From Peromyscus leucopus (lineage: Eukaryota > Chordata > Mammalia > Rodentia > Cricetidae): 64,000 nt of DNA. Below the pieces are notes generated by a model. The model made no database searches, was not told the DNA's origin, and saw only the letters and a program-made list of their open reading frames with translations. Location: contig NC_051083.1 in NCBI RefSeq assembly GCF_004664715.2, positions 122,206,971 to 122,270,970 of the forward strand, in the 5' to 3' direction. A program made the translations under genes and the position numbers. Of the stretch, positions 11,719 to 23,394 are shown piece by piece; position 1 is the stretch's first letter, and every line of letters starts with the position of its first letter.

Positions 11719-11945
11719 GGGGACTGGAGAGAACACTCAGTTGTTAAGAACACTGGCTGCTCTTAACCTGAGTTGAGAGGACTTGAGTTCAATTCCCAAC
11801 ACCCACATGGCAGCTCACAACTGTCTGTAACTCAAGTTCCAGGGAATCTGACATCCTCACACAGACAAGCATGGAGGCAAAACACTAATGAACATAAAGA
11901 AAAAGTAAATAAATCATTTCAAAAAATAAAAAAATAAAAACCCAT
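11719..11945 (+). mobile_element. B3/B2-type SINE, adjacent to the previous one
   Basis: Head 'GGGGACTGGAGAGAACACTC', 'CTGGCTGCTCTTAACC', 'CAATTCCCAACACCCACATG' and a long A-rich tail. It sits only about 18 bp after the preceding B3 in the same orientation. Confidence 0.9.
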
Positions 11946-12097
11946 TTCATGTGTTATTAAACCTTAAGTAGAAATAAAATCATTTAGATATTCTGGCAGG
12001 GAAAGGAATAAAAGGGAATTTCTTACATGCTTCCTTAGAGATTTCTAGTGCTGGAAGACAGAGCTAATTTTTTCATAACAATATTTTAGTTGTTTTT

Positions 12098-12222
12098 TGA
12101 GAATTTCATGTAAATATACAATGTATTTTGATCATACCCACTCCCATTCAACTCTTCCTGGATCCCCCAGCCTGCTGCCTGCCAACTTCATGTTTTCTTA
12201 AAGAAAAGCAAATGTGACTTCA
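12098..12222 (-). mobile_element. L1 3'-UTR fragment
   Basis: 'TTGAGAATTTCATGTAAATA' and 'TGATCATACCCACTCCCA' followed by 'CAACTTCATGTTTTCTT' is the reverse complement of the rodent L1 (Lx-like) 3' end. Confidence 0.65.
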
Positions 12223-12950
12223 AAACCCTTTGCTCAGACGAGTGGTTCAAGTATAAAAGCAACAGGCAGAATATCTCAGACATGAATAAATTAAGAACTC
12301 AGGAAATGTAGCCCTAATGAGCTATCTTTTCAAAAAAATACTACTTGATAATGAAATTCAGCCAACCAAGAGAAGAAACTAATGAGGAACTTAGGGCAAG
12401 ATAAAGTAATGGGACAGTAAGCATTGAATCCAATTAGATGTGGAACTTAACTGAGAGAACTGGGACTGCAGAATAGCATGTAAATATTATAAGCCTTGAT
12501 TAAATAAAACAGACAAGCAGCAAAAATGTAAGGCGGAGATGAGGGAGTCAGTGAAATAAGAAAGCCGTCACTCATCTAAGGAGGTGCTAAGCTCTTTCAG
12601 TTCACACTGGTTCAAATTAAGATACAGAGTCCTACAAGAAATCAAGACTTCGGCTTCCTAATGATCAGAATCCATTTTCTTTATCTTAAAGTGATCTTTT
12701 ATTGTTTTTGGCAAAGAAAAATTTTCCTGTGGTGTAGTGATTTATTAATTTTAGCTTGTTAAATCAGGAGAAGACAAATCTAATAGCTTTTCATATTAAA
12801 ATTAATAACATTATGTTTATATGATCTCTTCCTTTTACATATGTTTCTACCTGTACACCTACACATATAGGACAGGACACTACAATGTTAGCCACAAAGT
12901 ATTATACTATCACTTGTCTATAAACATTGGAATTCTTCTAGTATACTTGG
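12223..12950. other. Unassigned sequence
   Basis: About 730 bp of AT-rich sequence without a recognised repeat or exon. Confidence 0.4.
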
Positions 12951-13215
12951 GGGCTGGTGATACACCTCAGTGAGTAAAGTGTGTCCTTCACAAGCATGAG
13001 GACCTTAGTTCTGAATCCCAGAATCCATGGAAAATGCTAGGCCCAGGGCCACACAAAGGACTTACTGGTCAGCTAACAGAGCTAAATAATTGGGGTCCAG
13101 ATTCAGAGAGAGACTTTGTCTCAAAGCCTAAGGTGGAGAAACAACTGAATAAGACCCCCAAACTGTGGGCTTCACATGCACGGGGAAGCACAAATGCACA
13201 CTCACATGTAAAACC
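12951..13215 (+). mobile_element. B4 SINE (tRNA/B1 fusion), diverged
   Basis: tRNA-like head 'GGGGGCTGGTGATACACCTC', 'CAAGCATGAGGACC', then B1-like and tail blocks ('GAGACTTTGTCTCAAA', 'CACATGCAC...'). About 20% diverged by eye. Confidence 0.75.
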
Positions 13216-13249
13216 CAATTTCTTTTAGCTTACATAAGTATATATTTAG

Positions 13250-13455
13250 GAGGAGGATGACTCTACAATTAAATGTGCTTAATGCTCTCACAGAGGTCTC
13301 AGGTTCAGTTCCCAGCACCATCAGGTGGCTCACAACTACCTTTAACTCTGGCTCCAGGCAATTCCATTCCCTCTAGCCTCTGGGGCACCTGCCTGCATGT
13401 GATGCACATAAACTCATGAAGCACACTCATACACATACAATAATAAGTATGTTTT
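13250..13455 (+). mobile_element. B3 SINE, diverged
   Basis: 'GTGGCTCACAACTACC', 'AACTCTGGCTCCAGGC' and 'CATACACATACAATAATAA' in B3 order. The head is degraded. Confidence 0.8.
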
Positions 13456-14477
13456 AAAATATATATTCTTCATAATTTTGTAATCATAGCCTTTATGGTT
13501 TTTAAATGCCTATTAAATAAATTAGAAGGTCATTGAATGGTAGAGGGAAACAAGAAAAAGAGTTGGCTAAATATTTGCTTTTTGATCCTAAAATGAGGCT
13601 TTAACCAGAAGCTCCCAAGTCAAAATGACTACAGAGTCATCAGTTTGGTCAATTTCAAATGTATTTAAGTCATTGAACATGTACTGCCTATACTGTTGCA
13701 ACATGTAATTCCTCCTCCTTTTGTTTGTAATAAAATAATGTCTGGCCAAGAAAACAGACAGAAGACATAAATTATGCTGTGAGCTAAAGAAGGAACCAAG
13801 GATTTTATTGTCTGTGACTGTGTTTAAGGAGCTGTTCAGAGAGAAAACAAAAGGTCCTAGCAGAAACAGCACTGTTACACTGCAACATGGGCTGATAGAG
13901 ACTTTGGAGACTGTGCTGGCTTCCTCCATTCAATATGCATGCTCATTCTAGGCGTCACAAATATATTGTGCCAGGCAGTGCCTGAAACAGACAATGCCTA
14001 TTTGGAAGCATGCAGAAATAGCATAATTCTGAGTCTCTAGTTTATAGCTCAGAATCATTATTTATAAACTTATGAATCTGAAGATGAACTACCAGCCCAC
14101 AGAAGACATAGCTAATAAAAGTGTATGCCCTATGGAAATAAAATAGGAACCAAGTTTTTCCTCTTAAAATCCATGCTGGTCCTGTCATCACTGATAAAAT
14201 CAGAAAGCCTCAAAAAGGAACTTTACTAGCAGAAAATGGTGAATATGGTAAGTGGTTCATATATGCCCTTCTTCTAGCTTCCCTTAATGTTAATACCTTG
14301 CATATCAATACCACAATCATTAAAACTAGAAGCTAAACATTGATAAAATACTACATACTATCTTCAAATTTCACTGGCTTCCTGTTCTAGAGCTCTTCTT
14401 GAATTTGCTTGTGACTTCTCTAGTCTTCTCTGACCTGTAATAATTTGTCAGTCTTTCTGTAATTTATGGCTTAGGCT
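13456..14477. other. Unassigned sequence
   Basis: About 1 kb repeat-free. It contains a 113-codon frame on the minus strand (13588-13929), one of the longer non-L1 frames of the window. That frame shows no domain, no cysteine or glycine pattern and no splice context, so I treat it as chance. Confidence 0.5.
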
Positions 14478-14802
14478 CGTGTGTGTGTGTGTGTTGGTGT
14501 ACAAGTATACATATACATTTGTGCCTGTGCATGTAGAGTCTAGAGGTAAACCTCAGGTGTTATTCCTCGGGTACCATCCACCTCTTTTGAGATAATATTT
14601 CTCACTGGCCTGGAACTTGCCAATTAGGCTAGGATGGTTGCTATCCAGTCCCCAAGATTCCCCTGCATTTACCTTCCCAGTAGTGGAATTACAATTCCCG
14701 GCACCATGTCTGGATTTGTTTTTACATGGGTTCTTGGACTGAATTCAGATCCTCATGCTTGCAGAGCAAGTACTTGACTGACTGAGCCATCACCTCAGCT
14801 CC
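14478..14802 (-). mobile_element. B4 SINE
   Basis: Reverse-complement B4: (GT)n, 'GTACCATCCACCTC', B1-like middle, then the tRNA-like head 'CTGACTGAGCCATCACC'. The block order is that of the ID/tRNA plus B1 fusion family. Confidence 0.85.
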
Positions 14803-15114
14803 CATGACCTAGGCTCTTTTAAATGGTAGTGAGCAGTTATATTACAGAATGAGATTCAATTTGTGTTTCCATGGTGTTTGCTCATGACTAGACTGAGGTT
14901 ATGTAGTTAGATATGAATAATAAGTCACATTGGATTGCTCAAACTGCATCTTATTAGGAAATACATCATGTTTCCTTGTCTTGTGTGTATTGTTGCTAAT
15001 CTGGTTTATTTGGTTAAGAAAGTATTTGAATGGTTTCTTTCCTATAAGGTTGATATTTTCTCTTTTCAAATAGTAAATCACTATGATAGTTTAAAATCAC
15101 ACTGATATTTTATT
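14803..15114. other. Unassigned sequence
   Basis: Nothing recognised. Confidence 0.4.
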
Positions 15115-15129
15115 TCTCCTCAAACTTTT

Positions 15130-15298
15130 TTTTTTTTTTTTTTTTTTTGGTTTTTCGAGACAGGGTTTCTCTGTGTAGCTTTGCGCCTTTCCTGGAGCTC
15201 ACCTGGTAGCCCAGGCTGGCCTCCTCGAACTCACAGAGATCCGCCTGGCTCTGCCTCCCGAGTGCTGGGATTAAAGGCGTGAGCCACCACCGCCCGGC
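15130..15298 (-). mobile_element. Young B1 SINE with extra 5' bases
   Basis: Full-length reverse-complement B1 with a 20+ base T-tract. The TSD TCTCCTCAAACTTTT is at 15115-15129 and 15319-15333. Between the B1 5' end (15298) and the TSD lie 20 non-B1 bases (15299-15318, TG/TTTTG-rich) that must have been copied with the element. There is a small CCT duplication in the GGCCTCCTCGAAC block. Confidence 0.95.
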
Positions 15299-15333
15299 CT
15301 GTTTTTGTTTTTGTTTTGTCTCCTCAAACTTTT

Positions 15334-16109
15334 AATCAATGCAATTGTTATTCATTGATGGTCTTTGTATAAATAATCATAACTATAATATTTGACTAAT
15401 AGTAATTTTATATTTAGCCTATTCCCTTTACATACCTTAGTTGGAATTTTATGCCAGAAAACTATCCTTTATTTATGCACTCATTTATCTCAATCAGTAT
15501 GGACAAATGGGGAGTTATTATATTCTGTGGGTAATAATACAACATTACCATGATTTCTTTGCTTAAACTGTCCTACTTTTGGTCATTTTGGATTCTACTT
15601 TCTTTTTGTGTGACAGTATCTTTCTGCATAAATAATTATTTTTCTGGTACCATGAAACATTCCATATTGATATTATATTTCCCATGCCCCAAAACTAGAC
15701 TCAGTCATTTCTTTTCCAAGGCATCTTGGTTCCTTTATTAGAAAACAAGGCTACACATTGGTGTGCTGCCAGCTAGTATGTTGACGTTAACTCTTGCTCT
15801 CTCCAGAGACTAAGCTTTCTGGGAAATGTGGCACATATCCAATTGAGATATATCAGCCAGGATTCCATTTAGCTCAAAACTCAACCAGGAAGATTCAGTC
15901 TTTTGTGACTATTGATGAAACATCAATTCCTTATACAGTTCTCACTTAGGACCATGGGAATGTTTCATATACCCAGTGTAGTAGTTAATTTTGAGTATCA
16001 GTTAAAATTGAATGGATTAAGAAACACTTAGAAAAAATATATAAGGCAGCATATACCTATGAACTCAGCTACAAGCTAACCCTAATGGAGGAGAAAAATA
16101 ATCATCAAT
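15334..16109. other. Unassigned sequence
   Basis: No repeat called with confidence. The last part may already be a degraded start of the L1 3' UTR that follows. Confidence 0.4.
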
Positions 16110-17690
16110 ATTATCAGTTAGGAACCTATAACCTATAATAGCACCCTACCTGCAAGAAGATATTCTGGTGCAATAGAAACACAAATGTTATGGGAGTAAC
16201 CAACCACTTTTTTTTTTTTTACTGGATTTAACATCCATCTCATGAGATGGAACATTTAATTGACAGTTAAAGTGACCAAGAACATGAGACAAGATAGATC
16301 ACGGTCCTTAGAAGAAAACCTACCACTTGTATTCTGTTAAACAAACATAACAACAAAGTGACTTCTAATGGCATTGCTATACCCATAGATTAGGGCATTG
16401 CTCATCCCTCATCAGAGAAACTTTTTCTTGCAGTAGATGGTGATTAACACAGAGATTCAAAACTGTATAAGGTGCAGAGTAAGAGACTTTTGAGCACCAA
16501 GCCCCAAATGGAATATCTTTACCAGACCCCTCCCCACAAGGCTCATAGATATATGTGGAAGAGGAGGCAGAAAGATACTAAGAGCCAGAGGTGATGGATG
16601 ACTCCAAGAAAACAGTGTCTTCCAGACATAATAAGGATGATACAGAGACTGTGACAGCAAGCATAAGACTTGCAAAGGTTCAAAACAGACAAAAATTCCA
16701 GCATCCAAAAGGGGAAGTAGACATAATGTCCCACCCCTAAGAAGCTATTTGCAATTGATAACTGCTAGGAAAGGGAAAGTCAGTTTTCTCCAAGGGAGTG
16801 ATATTGGGTATATCAACCACACTCTAGAACACTTCCATATTCAGGAGTAGTTGACCAACACAAAATGTAACCCATGTTGTTTTGTTTTGTTTTGTGTGTG
16901 AGATTTTTGTTCTGGTTTTGGTTTTTGTTGTTTTCTATCTTTTGGATATAACACAAATCTAAAAAGGTCTTATTAATAAAAAAAAACCCAGGGCCAGATA
17001 TTGGGGTGAATGTTGAAAGATCAGAGAAACAGAACCAGCCACAGCTAACCTCACGTCACCAATTCCTCAGTTGTTCTCATTTCCTCAAAATGGAAGCCTC
17101 TGTGTCCTCATCCAAATGGATCTCAGCTCAACTTGCTGCTAAAAGCCAAAAGCTTAACAAGGCTCTGGTTCCTGGTCCTCAATGCCTCATATACCGTTCT
17201 GCTTCCTGCCGTCACTTCCTGGGATTAAAGGCATGAGTCACCATGCCTGACTGATTCCAGTGTGGCTTTGAAAGATATCCAGACAGATCTCTGCCTCCAG
17301 AATGCTAGGATTGTGTACGCCACCTGTTCTGTTCTCTGACCCCAGATAAGTTTATTAGGGTGCACAATATATTGGGGAACACAATACCACCACATTTGGA
17401 GGTTTTATGTTTGCTTTGATTTTGCTTTTTTGAGAGAGAGAAAGAACATGAAGTTGGATGGATAAGGGAGGTGGCAATGATCTGGAAATATTTGGAGGAA
17501 AGGTTCTCGGCATATATATTATAGATTTTAGGATAGTAATATCATGGAACTCATTAATGTCTGAATGAGCATTTCTAGTGCCTTCTCTTGTGGCTTTTCT
17601 CCTTCTGTTGGTTTGCCTTGTCCAGCTTCAATGTGATAGTCTTTGCTTTATCTTATTATATTTTATTAAAAGGAAATATTTTTAAAAATA
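16110..17690 (+). mobile_element. L1 3'-UTR fragment (Lx-like), split by a solo LTR
   Basis: Shares long block order with 38285-39050: 'GAAGCTATTTGCAATTGATA', 'AGGAGTAGTTGACCAACAC', and after the LTR 'AAAGAACATGAAGTTGG'. It then continues into 'CTTCAATGTGATAGTC' and 'TATTATATTTTATTAAAA'. The B1-bearing LTR at 16947-17394 interrupts the T/G-rich part. Confidence 0.8.
16947..17394 (-). mobile_element. B1-bearing solo LTR, copy B
   Basis: 448-bp solo LTR with perfect 6-bp TSD TTTGGA at 16941-16946 and 17395-17400. The plus-strand start is TATAACACAAATC where copy A has TGTAACACAAATC, so one terminal base has mutated. Two B1-head-like segments lie inside, one being 'CATGCCTTTAATCCCAGG' on the minus strand. 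It is nested in an L1 3' UTR. Confidence 0.87.
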
Positions 17691-18060
17691 AATAAGAACA
17701 AATATATTATATTTAAAAGTCAATAAAACAATGGGGCAAGGATATCAAAAGCAGAAGCCACAGTCATTTTGTGATTTAACTTCATAAATGATATCTAACT
17801 ATCCCTGCCACATTCCTCTAACTAGAAGTAATCACTAAATTCTGCTCAAACAAAAGATAAATTACTACACAAAGTAATAAAAGTTATGAGGTGGGAATCA
17901 TTTGGGGTCATTCTTAGTGGCTGGCCAGTTTTTCTCTTCCCAAAGCCCTTCCATGTGACAATGATGTTCTGAAATAAAATTAGCTTCATTTGTTACTATC
18001 TGTAGTCCAGTTTGGCTCTCTGTCCCTCTATCTTCTTAATTTCAATTATTGATTAACTGC
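17691..18060. other. Unassigned sequence
   Basis: Nothing recognised. Confidence 0.4.
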
Positions 18061-18061
18061 T

Positions 18062-18398
18062 TGTATCAGTTACCTTTCTTGTCATTGTGACAAAATAACT
18101 GATTTATTTGGGCTCACAGTTTCAGAGGTGTCAGTACATCATAGCAGAGAGGACATGACAGAATGGAGCAGTTCACAACATGGAAGTTGGGAAAAGAGAA
18201 AGTAAACATAAGAAAGCGTGTGGCAAGTGATACCCCACAAGGGCACTCTCCCAGTGACCTACTTCTTTAACCTAGCCTATCTTCCCAATAATGCCATAAT
18301 ATTATGCTTCTACCTTCATTAGGTCATGGTCTAATCATCTCTGGAAACGCCCTCACATCCATACCCAGAGGTGGGATTCACTAGTCTTCTAGGCTTTT
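18062..18398 (-). mobile_element. MaLR-like LTR fragment
   Basis: Reverse complement of a rodent LTR end: 'GTCATTGTGACAAAATA', 'GGGCTCACAGTTTCAGAGG', 'ACGCCCTCACATCCATACCC'. Diverged; the subfamily is not assigned. Confidence 0.55.
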
Positions 18399-18403
18399 GG
18401 AGG

Positions 18404-18765
18404 CTGGAGATATGACTCAGTGATTAAGAATGCATACTCTGCTGGGTAAGATCTCAGCACACAGGAGGCAGAAACAGGCAGATCTAGGTGAGCTCAAGCT
18501 CAAGGTGGTCAGCATAATGAGTTCCATGCCAGACAGTGCTACATAGTGTGATACTGTCTCAAAAACAAAAATAAAACAAAACAAAACAACCACATACTGC
18601 CTTTGTAGTAGACCCAAGTTTGGTTCCTAGCATCCACATCAGGCAGCTCCCCTCCACCTACTAACTCCAGCTCCAGGAGCATCCAATACCTGTGGCCACT
18701 GTATTCTTGTGCACATACCAAACATACTAACAGACACATAATTAAAAATAAAGGAATTTTTTAAT
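18404..18765 (+). mobile_element. B3 SINE interrupted by an old B1
   Basis: The B3 head 'GGAGGCTGGAGATATGACTC' stops at about 18440. A B1 follows (about 18443-18590: 'CAGCACACAGGAGGCAG' through 'ATACTGTCTCAAAAAC'). The B3 then resumes at about 18595 ('CCAAGTTTGGTTCCTAGC', 'CTCCAGCTCCAGGAGC'). Short repeats of CATACT.GC flank the B1. Confidence 0.8.
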
Positions 18766-19132
18766 TGCCCATAATAATCTCCTAATGATTTCTTAATCCA
18801 TTTAACAACTAAAATTAACTATCACCCTGGGTCCTGTGAAACACTACCACAATTCTAAGCCAAAACTATACAAAAATATGAACATTAAGAAATATCATTG
18901 TCTCCTTATTCTTGTCACTATATCCCCATTTTTTACTTCTTTCTATCTATTTCTCATTCAGATCCTATAAGTATCCATTGTTTACTTTCTGGTTCATATT
19001 TTCCATCCCTTTTGTACAAATGCATATATATGTGTATATTTTTCTAATATTCTTTTCTTAATCACATGAAGATTAGACTGACACAGATAGTATTTTATAC
19101 TTTTTTCAATTTTCATTTTATTTATTATTATT
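18766..19132. other. Unassigned AT-rich sequence
   Basis: Nothing recognised. Confidence 0.4.
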
Positions 19133-19141
19133 TGTGTGCGT

Positions 19142-19217
<76 letters not shown>
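19133..19217. repeat. Compound (TG)n(AG)n microsatellite
   Basis: About 22 TG units, slightly interrupted at the start, switch abruptly to about 20 GA units. The following bases to about 19355 look like a diverged B3/B4-type SINE on the minus strand ('GGAGATCAGAGGACAATTTT', 'GGAGATCAAACTCAG'). Confidence 0.95.
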
Positions 19218-19218
<1 letters not shown>

Positions 19219-19517
19219 GTAAGGGTACAGGTGTACATGTAACATGGCCTGTGCATGGAGATCAGAGGACAATTTTCAGGAGTCAGTTATATCCTTCTAC
19301 TATTCTGGAGATCTGGATTCTGGAGATCAAACTCAGTTTATCAGGCTTTCTGGCCTCATTATTGTCTTATTATTTGGCATTATTTGTGGAATTCATGCCA
19401 AATTATTTCATTGATGGTCTTCTCACTGCTTTTTTAAATATGTACATTCCTTCATTGTATTGACGTACAATGTTTTTTCACTCATTTGAAAAGAACTTTT
19501 TCATATTTCTTTTGAAC

Positions 19518-20001
19518 TGTAGTGATATTTTATTTGTGCTAAAATGTGGTGATATTTTATTTGTATGTTGATAAATAAAGTTTGCCTGGAGATCAGAGGT
19601 CATAGCCAGCCATAAACATAAGTCAGGCGGTGGTAGCACACGCCCTTAATCCAATCACATGGCAGGCAGAGTCTCTGTGTGTTCAAGGACACAGCCAAGC
19701 GTGGTGACACACACCTTTAATCCCAGTACCAACCATAGAGACCTAGAGGTCTATATAGACAGGCAGTGATGAGGAAGTGAGGTGGCTGGGTTAAGAGCCA
19801 ATGAGAAGGTAGAACAGCAAGGTAATAAAGGCGCAGGTTAGGCAGGGAGAAAGGGAGAAGTTGATCCAGTTCTCTTGGGAAGCTATGGCGGCATGGTGAG
19901 CTAAAGTTAGTTGGTGGCTATCACTCTGATCTCTGCGGCTTTCACCCTGTATTTGGCTCTGTGTTTCTTATTTAATAAAACTATTTAGAAATTCATCTAC
20001 A
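19518..20001 (+). mobile_element. B1-bearing solo LTR, copy E
   Basis: 484-bp solo LTR, TG...CA, with perfect 6-bp TSD TTGAAC at 19512-19517 and 20002-20007. The first 27 bp are present twice in tandem with small differences. B1-head-like segments lie at about 19625-19670 and 19690-19735. AATAAA at about 19974 may be the polyadenylation signal, and it fixes the orientation. Confidence 0.88.
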
Positions 20002-20164
20002 TTGAACAAGGAACATTTCTTCTCATATTTAAGGAAAAGTTTTCACGTGATAAGTCTGAAATAAGACTATTTCCTCTAGACTTCTCTGAAAATTAGGAAA
20101 ATAATATATTCTCTTCACTTGGGAAGTAGAGCTAGAAACCTTCACACTTCATTAGTGGTCTTGT

Positions 20165-20515
20165 GAATTGAAATATCATTTTGAAAACAACACAGCAGTA
20201 TGTAACCATTTACAGCTGACTCACTAATTTAACTAACAATAATTTGCTCTGACAAAATAATTAATGAAAGGGAATGTCTTGAAGCAAAAGGATGTACATA
20301 GAAAATATATAAATGTCAAGACTAGAAAAATAATCTGAATGTCTAGTAATAGTCTAAAGAATTAATACTGGCCAATGCAATTGAGTATTATGTAGCCACA
20401 AAAAAATCATTATGTAAACTACACAGATAGTAAAGGTTTATATTATCAACTGAAAAAGAACACAAAATACTGTAATATGATTGTAATGATGCCAAATTGA
20501 AATTAATAGCTGTTT
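20165..20515 (+). mobile_element. Ancient L1M-like 3' end
   Basis: 'CAATTGAGTATTATGTAGCC', 'GAATGTCTAGTAATAG' and 'GAAAAAGAACACAAAATAC' follow the order of old mammalian L1 3' ends. Very diverged. Confidence 0.5.
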
Positions 20516-20991
20516 GCAATTGTACCAAAGAGAATTGATTCTGGGAAGTAGCTGCTTAATAAAATAATAAATTTCCCAGTACCCTCTGCATCCTTGTGAA
20601 ATCATGTGAGTTAGTTCTAACCATAAAAACTATATAGAATTTATGTGATCAACTTCCCATCCAACTTAGACATGAGGTCACTTTCCTTATCTATAAGTTG
20701 GATGGCAATACAAAAAAAATTGTAAAAAGCTGATACAAATGCTGTCAATCTGAGTCACTGCATATTCCACAGATCCTCAATTATACCATTGTTTCTGGGC
20801 TATCATGAGCAAGAGGTAAGTATTTACAGTGACAATCTACTATATTCTCCTTATAATAGTATTATTTTAATAGTGTGTAAATATAGAACTAGCAAATTGT
20901 CTTATTTTCAGATCTTACTTTAATGCTACTATTTTATCATCAATGGATAAATAAAATAAATATGATACTTCAATCTGTATGAAGAAATGAA
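20516..20991. other. Unassigned sequence
   Basis: Nothing recognised. Confidence 0.4.
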
Positions 20992-21206
20992 GGGCTAGAG
21001 AGATGACTTAATGGTTAAGAGAATGCGTTACTCTTGAAAAGGACCTGGGTTTGATACCCAGCACCCATGTGGTAGCTTACAACTGTCTGAAACTCCAGCT
21101 TGATGCTCTCTTCTGGATTCCATGGATATCATGCACATACACGGTGCAAAGATATAAATGTGGGGGAAATGTCTGTACATATTAAAATAAATAAATATAT
21201 CTTTTA
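20992..21206 (+). mobile_element. B3 SINE
   Basis: Head 'GGGCTAGAGAGATGACTTAA', 'GACCTGGGTTTGATACCCAG', 'GAAACTCCAGCTTGATGC', tail AAATAAATAAATA. Confidence 0.9.
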
Positions 21207-22055
21207 AAATTAGGCAAGGGAGTCATCAGTTCTCCTGCCTTTGATACTTCATCAGAAAGATAGTCAACAGAAACAAAACATCTTCCATCCAGGTGACTAT
21301 TGTAATCAAGGCTTCAGAATATGGCCGAATAAGACTAGAAATTCTGTGTTCTTTTGACTCTCAAAATACTATATTTGTGGGCTGCCCCAGCCAGCAGGAA
21401 TATAATAATCTAAGAGGCCAAGGGTGTCAGAAATTTGGGGATATAAAAGATGACTAGCAATATATCAAAGTATCACCTTAATCTAATTGCTCAAGCAAAG
21501 ATGTATGAGACTGAACAGCTGCCTTAGGTCTGTCAGACATTGACTGACCCAAACCTCCAGACTCTGACAAAAGGAGGCTATGGGGTTATATATCATCAGT
21601 CTTAATATTGCAACCACATCTATGGAGAGAATCACTTCTTATATTGGAACTCATGCCACTCATTTGCTTCCTATGGCTTTGTGCTGCCAGTGATTATTAC
21701 ACCATATCTCCTTATATCAGAGCAAGGAAAGAGTAAAATAAGTCTCCTACATTCACTTATTTTGTATTTGATAAACATTTACAACCACCCAAATGACCAA
21801 TATACTTCAATTGAAGGATGTTTTCCCTTTAGTAAAGCACTGATCCAAAGATGTTAGTGTACTGAGGAATCCAATAAGTTATTTATTTGTTTGAATTAAG
21901 AAATTTTTCCAAATAAATATCTCTCCTGATTAAACTGACTACAGCAGACAAATCAGAATTTTTAATGAAACACTTTTTTTCTTTTATGTTTGGTTGCAAG
22001 TAATTAATTTGGTGGGTGTACTTTCTTACTCCTTGATTTAACCAACTGTGCAAAT
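21207..22055. other. Unassigned sequence
   Basis: About 850 bp with no repeat or exon called. Confidence 0.4.
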
Positions 22056-22061
22056 AATCAG

Positions 22062-22434
22062 TGCTATGGAATAATTCTCTTATACACTGTAAAGATTTGT
22101 CACTTGAATTGGTTTAATAAGGCACTGATTGGCCAATAGCCAGGCAGGAAGTGTAGGTGGGGTGGCAAAATTAAGAATGCTGGGAACAGGAAGGGTAGAA
22201 TCAGGAGTCACCAGCCAGACACAGAGGAAGCAAGATGAGAATGTCATACTGAAAAAAGGTACCAAGCCATGTGGCTAAACATAGATAACAATTATGAGTT
22301 AATTTAAGGATAAGAACTAGTTAGTAATAAGCCTGAGCTACCAGTCAAGCATTTATAAGGAATATTAAGTTTCTGTATCAATTATTTGGGAAGCAGCGGG
22401 AGTTGCTGGACAGACACAGAAACTTCCACCTACA
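22062..22434 (+). mobile_element. Solo LTR, second family (no B1), copy 1
   Basis: 373-bp LTR from TGCTATGGAATAATTC to ...CTTCCACCTACA with perfect 6-bp TSD AATCAG at 22056-22061 and 22435-22440. Diagnostic inner block: GATTGGCCAATAGCCAGGCA, an inverted-CCAAT-type motif shared with the copies at 24425, 27167 and 33580. The 6-bp TSD points to the ERV2 class. Confidence 0.87.
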
Positions 22435-22531
22435 AATCAGTTACTCAGATGCATCTTTTCCCTTGTATGAATATAATCATAGCTCTCATTGAACCTTTAA
22501 TGCTTTGAGTAAATTAGCATGTGCTGCAAAA

Positions 22532-23165
22532 CATACTTTTCTTTTCGTTTTTCTTTAAGAAATTTTCTACTCATTCTACATACCACCCACAGATTCCCCC
22601 TCCTCCCTCTTCCCACCCTTCATCCCACCCTCCCAAGTCACGCCACATCCCCACATCCCCCAAATCAAGGTCTCCCATGGGGAGTCAGCAGAGTCCGACA
22701 CACTGAGCCTAGGCAGGTCCAAGCCCCTTCCCACTGCACCAAGACTGCAGAAGGTGTCACACCACAGGCACCGGGTTCCCAAAAGCCTGCCCATGCACCA
22801 GGAATGGATCCCAATCCCCCTGCCTGGGTGCCCCCCAAACAGTTCGAGCCAAACAAACATCTTCCATATCCAGAGGGTCTTGTTCAGTCCCATGGGGGCT
22901 CCATGGCCATTAGTCTACAGTTCATGGGCTTTCGCTAGTGTGGCTGGTCATCTCTACATGTCTTCCCATCATGATCTTGATGTTCCCCGCCTGCAGAATC
23001 CCTATTCTCTCTCATCGATTGGCTTTCCAGAACTCAGCCTGGCGCCTGGCTGTGGATGTCTGTATCTGCCTCCATCAGTCACTGGACAAAGGCTCTATGA
23101 TGATGGTTAGGGTATTCACTAGGCTGGTCACCAGAATAGACCAGTCCAGGCATCCTCTGGACCAC
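22532..23165 (-). mobile_element. L1 3'-UTR fragment, 5'-truncated, with TSD
   Basis: Same order as 44540-45140, the 3' UTR of the full-length L1: 'CCACAGATTCCC', C-rich tract, 'AAATCAAGGTCTCCC', 'GTGGATGTCTG'. The perfect 12-bp TSD TGTGCTGCAAAA is at 22520-22531 and 23166-23177, so it was truncated at insertion. The frames here (up to 139 aa) come from the C-rich UTR and are not genes. Confidence 0.92.
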
Positions 23166-23394
23166 TGTGCTGCAAAATTTTTGACATATGTCCATGTACA
23201 GAGAGAAAAATTCAAAGAAGCTAATTGAGTTTTCTTATGTTTTATGGAACATAATTGATAGTAGAAGACCTGATACAATTTTGTCAGATTCCAAAATCCA
23301 AATTTGTCCTGAGAGAAAAAAAAAAAACCTGAGTGTTAGGGGTTTCTCTCTGCAGAGGAGATATTGTCTTTGCATGCATATGTAATATGTATGT

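Noticed and set aside
13588..13929. 113-codon open frame on the minus strand
   Set aside because: No domain, biased repeat, signal peptide pattern or splice context. It is within the length expected by chance in 64 kb of six frames.
22519..23110. Overlapping frames of 96-139 codons on both strands
   Set aside because: They lie wholly in the C-rich L1 3' UTR (22532-23165, with a TSD). The proline-rich and glycine-rich translations reflect the polypurine tract.
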